Assembly (NCBI GenBank): GCA_900556665.1
Contig: USPX01000007.1
Coordinates: 1 to 27,562 of the forward strand
Reading direction: 5' to 3'
Length of the DNA stretch: 27,562 nucleotides
Source: an uncultured Eubacteriales bacterium
GTDB lineage: Bacteria > Bacillota_A > Clostridia > Lachnospirales > Cellulosilyticaceae
A program made the position numbers and the translations under genes. Position 1 is the first letter of the stretch, and each line of letters starts with the position of its first letter. This document shows, piece by piece, positions 24,316-27,562 of this stretch. Below the pieces are notes generated by a model. It saw nothing but the letters and a program-made list of their open reading frames with translations, was not told the DNA's origin and searched no databases.

Positions 24316-24575
24316 TTAAAGAAGTACTTAAATTAGAATTAAAAAATGGGTTAGAGGCTAGACCTGCCGCATTATTTGTTCAAATTGCAAGTAAATATGA
24401 AAGTCATATTGCAGTAATCGTTAATGAAAAACAAGTTAACGCAAAAAGTATTATGGGTATGATGTCACTTGGTGCAATCAAAGGTCAAGAAATCGAAATT
24501 AGAGCTGAAGGTGAAGATGAGAAAGAAGCTGTAGAAGCACTTATCAAATTCTTATCAGAACAAGAAGTAGAATAA
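24312..24575 (+). CDS. crh: Crh-like HPr-family protein with Glu at position 15
   Basis: Of 87 residues, with the HPr fold. In HPr the motif GLHARPA carries His15, the PTS phosphate carrier. Here it reads GLEARPA, with Glu15, so it cannot relay phosphate from enzyme I. The second site, Ser46 within NAKSIMGMMSL, is kept and is the target of HPr kinase. This is the pattern of Crh, the Bacillus catabolite-repression protein, which has Gln at 15, and the gene order (after rapZ, yvcK, whiA) is also that of Bacillus crh. As Ser-phosphorylated protein it would act with CcpA or on partners such as methylglyoxal synthase. It overlaps whiA by four bases and is followed by a terminator-like structure. 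Confidence 0.93.
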   Translation: MIKEVLKLELKNGLEARPAALFVQIASKYESHIAVIVNEKQVNAKSIMGMMSLGAIKGQEIEIRAEGEDEKEAVEALIKFLSEQEVE

Positions 24576-24617
24576 TTATAGTATGAATTTATTGAAAATA
24601 AATTTATTAAAATAGTT

Positions 24618-24689
24618 GCCAGATATTAGTAGTGTGCATACAATGCATTTGTAAAAATGTATGGATCATATTGCTATATCTGGCTTTTT
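24618..24689 (+). terminator. Long branched terminator after crh
   Basis: GCCAGATA (24618-24625) pairs with TATCTGGC (24677-24684), followed by five T residues (24685-24689). Inside, CATACA (24638-24643) pairs with TGTATG (24659-24664). The loop region is longer than in a simple terminator, so folding efficiency is uncertain, but stem plus T run directly after the last gene supports it. Confidence 0.75.
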
Positions 24690-24893
24690 AATTGTGAATT
24701 TATTAGTAAGTGGTATGGCGTAAAGTAATACATGGATATTTTAAATAAAAAAATGACATAATAACAAACGTGTAGAATTTTAAGAGACCTTTAAATAAGT
24801 AGATTAGCATAAGTTGTAGATTTTTGGTAAACATTTCTATATAATAAAATCAGCAATTGAGTTTATTATACAAGAGGAGGAGAGTACAAGACA
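24690..24893 (+). other. Upstream region of the SpoIID-like gene
   Basis: No gene is seen. A perfect TATAAT lies at 24840-24845, about 48 bases before the ATG, but no good -35 box stands at 16-18 bases; TTGTAG (24814-24819) is 20 bases away. The ribosome binding site AGAGGAGGAG (24873-24882) is strong but rather far (about 12 bases) from the ATG. Confidence 0.45.
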
Positions 24894-26477
24894 ATGCGAG
24901 CAGCACGAAAGAAAAGCCTAGTAAGTTTAATAGGTTTTATGATTGTTTGCTGTTTTTATACATTGGCTTATTCTAAGACCCCAGAGATAATCAAGGTAGG
25001 CTTAGAATCAGTTTATAAAAACGTAGCAAGTGTTAACTTATCTAGTGATTCTAATATGCAGATTGGATATTATGATGAAAATGGATTTGAATTAGAAGGT
25101 GTTTTAAATGCAAATCAAATAACAGTGCGTTTAAATAAAGAAAATTTATATGATTTAGGCGTAGTATTTGATAACTTTAATGAGGCAAAACAATATGCTA
25201 TAAACCATGGAAATGGTGCAGTACCAGTTTATATTAAGTCCTCAACTTATGCTGTTTACACAACAAATGATGAAGGTGGTTTAAGTAGAGGTCAAAGTTT
25301 TAAAAGAAGTATTGCCATTTACAATAATTTAGGCGAATTACTTTTAGTGAGTAATGAAGATGAGAGACCTCTTGTAATGAGAGGTTATGATGCTGCCACT
25401 AATCTATCACTTACAACAGTGAAGAATAATAAGAAGTATCGTGGTGCCATTGGTATGGGTGGGACATCAGGGCTTACACCGTATAATATTGTGGATATAG
25501 AAGAATATTTATTTGGGGTAGTGCCGAAAGAAATGCCATCATCATGGCCTGAAGAAGCATTAAAAGCACAAGCTGTAGCAGCAAGATCTATAGCTATCTT
25601 TCAGTACAATCGCTTTATTAACAGTGGTTATAATGTAATTGATACAACGACAACACAGGTATATGGTGGATATCTAGCAGAAACAGCTGCTACCAATAAA
25701 GCCGTTAATGAGACAAAAGGACAAGTTATTCGTTATAATGGAAATGTAGCAGAAGCTGTATACTTTTCAACAAGTGGTGGTACTACAGAGGATGCCAAAA
25801 ATGTATGGGGAAGTGATGTGGCTTATTTAAAATCAGTTAAAGATACTTATGAGACAGAGCCCTCACAAAAACCTTGGACACGTACAATTACTTTAAGTGA
25901 AATTAATAAATGCCTTGCAAATAATGGGGCCAATATTGGTAGTGCAAAAGGCGTACAAATTGTAAGTCGTACAAGTTCAGGACGCGTGCAAGAGCTGAAC
26001 ATATTAGGAACAAGTGGAACTTATACTGTAAAGGATGAAAAGATACGTAGTTTCTTTAGCAGTAGTGACGGTGGTTCATTAAAAAGCAGATTATTTAGCT
26101 TCTCAGGAGAGATAAATAATAATACAGTAGCTACGGGGCCAGTAACTAATGAAGTAACGGTTATTTCAGCAAATGGCAAAGGCACATTACCAAGCAAAAA
26201 TTTAATGGTTATGACAGCTACTAATATGGGTATATTAGCTAATGAATTTACAGTACAATCAGCAACAAGACTCAGTAATTTAACAACAACTAGTATGCCA
26301 GTACAAGAAGTGGTAAGTAATAATCAAGAAACAGTTTGGGGTGATATTACAATTTATGGCCAAGGTTTTGGACATGGTGTAGGGATGTCACAAAGTGGTG
26401 CAAAAGGAATGGCACAAGCTGGATTTTCATATGACCAAATACTAAAATATTACTATACAGGTGTAAGTGTTAATTAA
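24894..26477 (+). CDS. SpoIID/LytB domain protein (exported peptidoglycan lytic enzyme)
   Basis: SpoIID-type enzymes cut glycan strands of peptidoglycan stripped of peptides. SpoIID itself does so in forespore engulfment. The 527-residue product has an N-terminal signal or anchor segment (SLVSLIGFMIVCCFYTLAYS), about 150 residues of N-terminal region, then the SpoIID core: DIEEYLFGVVPKEMPSSWP with the likely catalytic Glu213, EALKAQAVAARSIAI, TQVYGG, YFSTSGGTTEDAKNVWG, and at the end GQGFGHGVGMSQSGAKGMA (His494) and ILKYYYTGV. About 80 residues (405-485) are inserted between the two core parts. The length exceeds Bacillus SpoIID (about 340), so it is better called SpoIID/LytB-family than SpoIID. 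No spoIIQ or spoIIIA neighbours are present. Confidence 0.88.
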   Translation: MRAARKKSLVSLIGFMIVCCFYTLAYSKTPEIIKVGLESVYKNVASVNLSSDSNMQIGYYDENGFELEGVLNANQITVRLNKENLYDLGVVFDNFNEAKQYAINHGNGAVPVYIKSSTYAVYTTNDEGGLSRGQSFKRSIAIYNNLGELLLVSNEDERPLVMRGYDAATNLSLTTVKNNKKYRGAIGMGGTSGLTPYNIVDIEEYLFGVVPKEMPSSWPEEALKAQAVAARSIAIFQYNRFINSGYNVIDTTTTQVYGGYLAETAATNKAVNETKGQVIRYNGNVAEAVYFSTSGGTTEDAKNVWGSDVAYLKSVKDTYETEPSQKPWTRTITLSEINKCLANNGANIGSAKGVQIVSRTSSGRVQELNILGTSGTYTVKDEKIRSFFSSSDGGSLKSRLFSFSGEINNNTVATGPVTNEVTVISANGKGTLPSKNLMVMTATNMGILANEFTVQSATRLSNLTTTSMPVQEVVSNNQETVWGDITIYGQGFGHGVGMSQSGAKGMAQAGFSYDQILKYYYTGVSVN

Positions 26478-26485
26478 TAAGTTTT

Positions 26486-26516
26486 AAAATAGTCATCTAT
26501 GGGATGACTATTTTTT
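26486..26516. terminator. Intrinsic terminator after the SpoIID-like gene
   Basis: AAAATAGTCATC (26486-26497) pairs perfectly with GATGACTATTTT (26503-26514) around a 5-base loop, and the T run continues to 26516. Confidence 0.92.
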
Positions 26517-26528
26517 AATTCTAAAAAC

Positions 26529-26557
26529 TTGACCTATGCCATAAATTGTAATAAAAT
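26529..26557 (+). promoter_or_regulatory. Promoter of the chemoreceptor-like gene
   Basis: TTGACC (26529-26534), a 17-base spacer and TAAAAT (26552-26557) form a good vegetative promoter, 36 bases before the ATG. Confidence 0.75.
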
Positions 26558-26593
26558 ATATAAAAAGGAAAAATTTGTCATAAAGGGGTATTT

Positions 26594-27424
26594 ATGAATA
26601 AAAAATTACAAGAAATTGTTGAATGGGTACCATTTATTGGAAAAATGATAGATACAGATGCAGCTATTTGTGTTTGGAATAAAGAGGGGATAGTAGAAGC
26701 ATTTTTTAAAGCAAAGGAAATGGAATTTGATTTTTCTGTGGGATATCAAATAAAAGACCCAAATGATGATATTTTTAAAGTATTAAGAACAGGTAAAGAA
26801 AGCTATAATAAAGTGCCTAAAGAAGCTTTTGGAGTAGCCTTTGAGGGGAAAATTATACCTGTTTTTGACGGGAGAGAAGTAGTAGGTGCTGTGACATATG
26901 TTGTTTCAACTGAAAAGATAGAAAAGATTATTGAAAGCACTGATAATTTAACAAGTTCAATTTCAGAAACAGAACAATCAATTGATACAATGAAACAAGG
27001 TATTGAGAACTTAGTAGAGAATATGGAGCAAGTTCAAAAGATTACTGATTTAGCAAGAGCGCAAGTAGAGGAGGCAACTAGCGTTGTATCACAAATTCAG
27101 CGTAATGCAAATTACTCAAGTATCCTTGCACTAAACGCTTCTATTGAATCAGCTAGAGCTGGACAAGCTGGAAGAGGATTCGCTGTAGTATCAGATGAAA
27201 TGGGTAAATTCTCTAAGATGAGCGAAGAAGCAGCTAAGAAAATTAATGAAAACTTAAATGAGATTGTAAAATCTTTAAATGAAGTAAAAGAAAGTATTAA
27301 TCAATCTACTCATATTGCTACTGAGCAATCAGAGGCGGCTATACAGTTAAATAATGCATTTAAGTCTGTAACAGAAACAGCTAACAAGGTATCAGATATT
27401 TGTAAAGAAACTAATTTAAAATAA
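26594..27424 (+). CDS. Short soluble methyl-accepting chemotaxis-like protein
   Basis: The 276-residue product has no membrane segment and no HAMP domain. Residues 1-115 form a small sensor-like domain of alternating strands ([17 protein letters not shown], then [20 protein letters not shown]) that resembles a PAS-type fold but is not firmly assigned. Residues about 120-276 are coiled coil with the receptor signalling tip, [20 protein letters not shown] then [20 protein letters not shown], equivalent to the LLALNAAIEAARAGE..RGFAVVA.EVR of chemoreceptors. The hairpin is much shorter than in standard receptors. It may signal to CheA/CheW from the cytoplasm or regulate another partner. No che genes are in the window. 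AAAGGGG precedes the ATG. Confidence 0.85.
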   Translation: MNKKLQEIVEWVPFIGKMIDTDAAICVWNKEGIVEAFFKAKEMEFDFSVGYQIKDPNDDIFKVLRTGKESYNKVPKEAFGVAFEGKIIPVFDGREVVGAVTYVVSTEKIEKIIESTDNLTSSISETEQSIDTMKQGIENLVENMEQVQKITDLARAQVEEATSVVSQIQRNANYSSILALNASIESARAGQAGRGFAVVSDEMGKFSKMSEEAAKKINENLNEIVKSLNEVKESINQSTHIATEQSEAAIQLNNAFKSVTETANKVSDICKETNLK

Positions 27425-27434
27425 TAGGCATATA

Positions 27435-27484
27435 AAAATAGAAGTTAATGTATTATAGAAGTTAATACTTTAACTTCTATTTTT
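27435..27484 (+). terminator. Terminator after the chemoreceptor-like gene, with two alternative left arms
   Basis: The right arm TAACTTCTATTTT (27471-27483) can pair with AAAATAGAAGTTA (27435-27447, 13 bp) or with the closer ATAGAAGTTA (27455-27464, 10 bp). The T run lies at 27480-27484. Two left arms sharing one right arm look like a local duplication. Confidence 0.75.
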
Positions 27485-27562
27485 AGTTTAATTAAGTGGA
27501 AAATTCTAAAAATTATAGTATAATAATTAGATTGAAGGATACAAATAGAGATATAAAGCTTG
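27485..27562 (+). other. Upstream region of a gene beyond the window edge
   Basis: TATAAT at 27519-27524 is a probable -10 box, but no clear -35 box is seen. No coding start can be fixed before the window ends. Confidence 0.35.

Noticed and set aside
24618..24689. A riboswitch for the SpoIID-like gene
   Set aside because: The structure ends in a T run directly after crh, lies about 200 bases from the next ATG and before its likely promoter, and matches no riboswitch that I recognise.

Overview
The window is low-GC, densely coded DNA from a Gram-positive bacterium of the Clostridia. The evidence is the infC-rpmI-rplT operon behind a structured leader, the murB-rapZ-yvcK-whiA-crh cluster that keeps the Bacillus yvcJ-yvcK-yvcL-crh order, a SpoIID-family protein, strong AGGAGG ribosome binding sites and T-rich intrinsic terminators. 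A Lachnospirales/Cellulosilyticum-like host is my best guess from the protein flavour; I could not test it. Most of the window is ordinary chromosome, with a few odd spots.

Layout. (1) 1-245: the end of a parvulin-type foldase. (2) 520-1966: promoter, attenuator-like leader, infC (apparently with an AUU start), rpmI, rplT and a terminator. (3) 1984-2253, minus strand: a small membrane protein. (4) 2361-8840: a self-contained export operon of TetR repressor, membrane-fusion adaptor, MacB/LolD-type ATPase, two FtsX/MacB-type permeases and a secreted TolC-like protein. The first permease is split by a -1 frame change that sits beside an in-phase U UUA AAA heptamer. (5) 9051-13568: a spermidine/putrescine uptake operon, cupin-XRE regulator followed by potABCD, with a perfect hairpin between potC and potD. 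(6) 13569-13998: a non-coding stretch with a long perfect inverted repeat whose arms each end in a consensus DnaA box, plus a 28-base direct repeat. (7) 13999-14869: a small membrane protein and a DsrE-only YedF-like protein. (8) 14917-15921, minus strand: a membrane-anchored alpha/beta hydrolase that has lost its nucleophile and probably its catalytic histidine. (9) 16118-20375: sbcD-sbcC. (10) 20520-24689: murB-rapZ-yvcK-whiA-crh. The HPr-like last gene has Glu at position 15 and keeps Ser46. (11) 24894-26477: SpoIID/LytB protein. (12) 26594-27484: a short soluble chemoreceptor-like protein.

How the genes work together. Region 4 encodes parts that would assemble into one export machine under its own repressor, and the TolC-like partner is unexpected if the cell has no outer membrane. 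Region 5 encodes polyamine import under a dedicated sensor/repressor. Region 10 joins peptidoglycan precursor synthesis (MurB) to regulators of carbon flux, cell wall and division (RapZ, YvcK, WhiA, Crh). No rRNA, tRNA, CRISPR array, insertion sequence or prophage was seen. I found no clearly new multi-gene defence or mobile system. The best leads are the frame-split permease with its TolC-like partner, the DnaA-box inverted repeat, the non-catalytic hydrolase and the Glu15 Crh.
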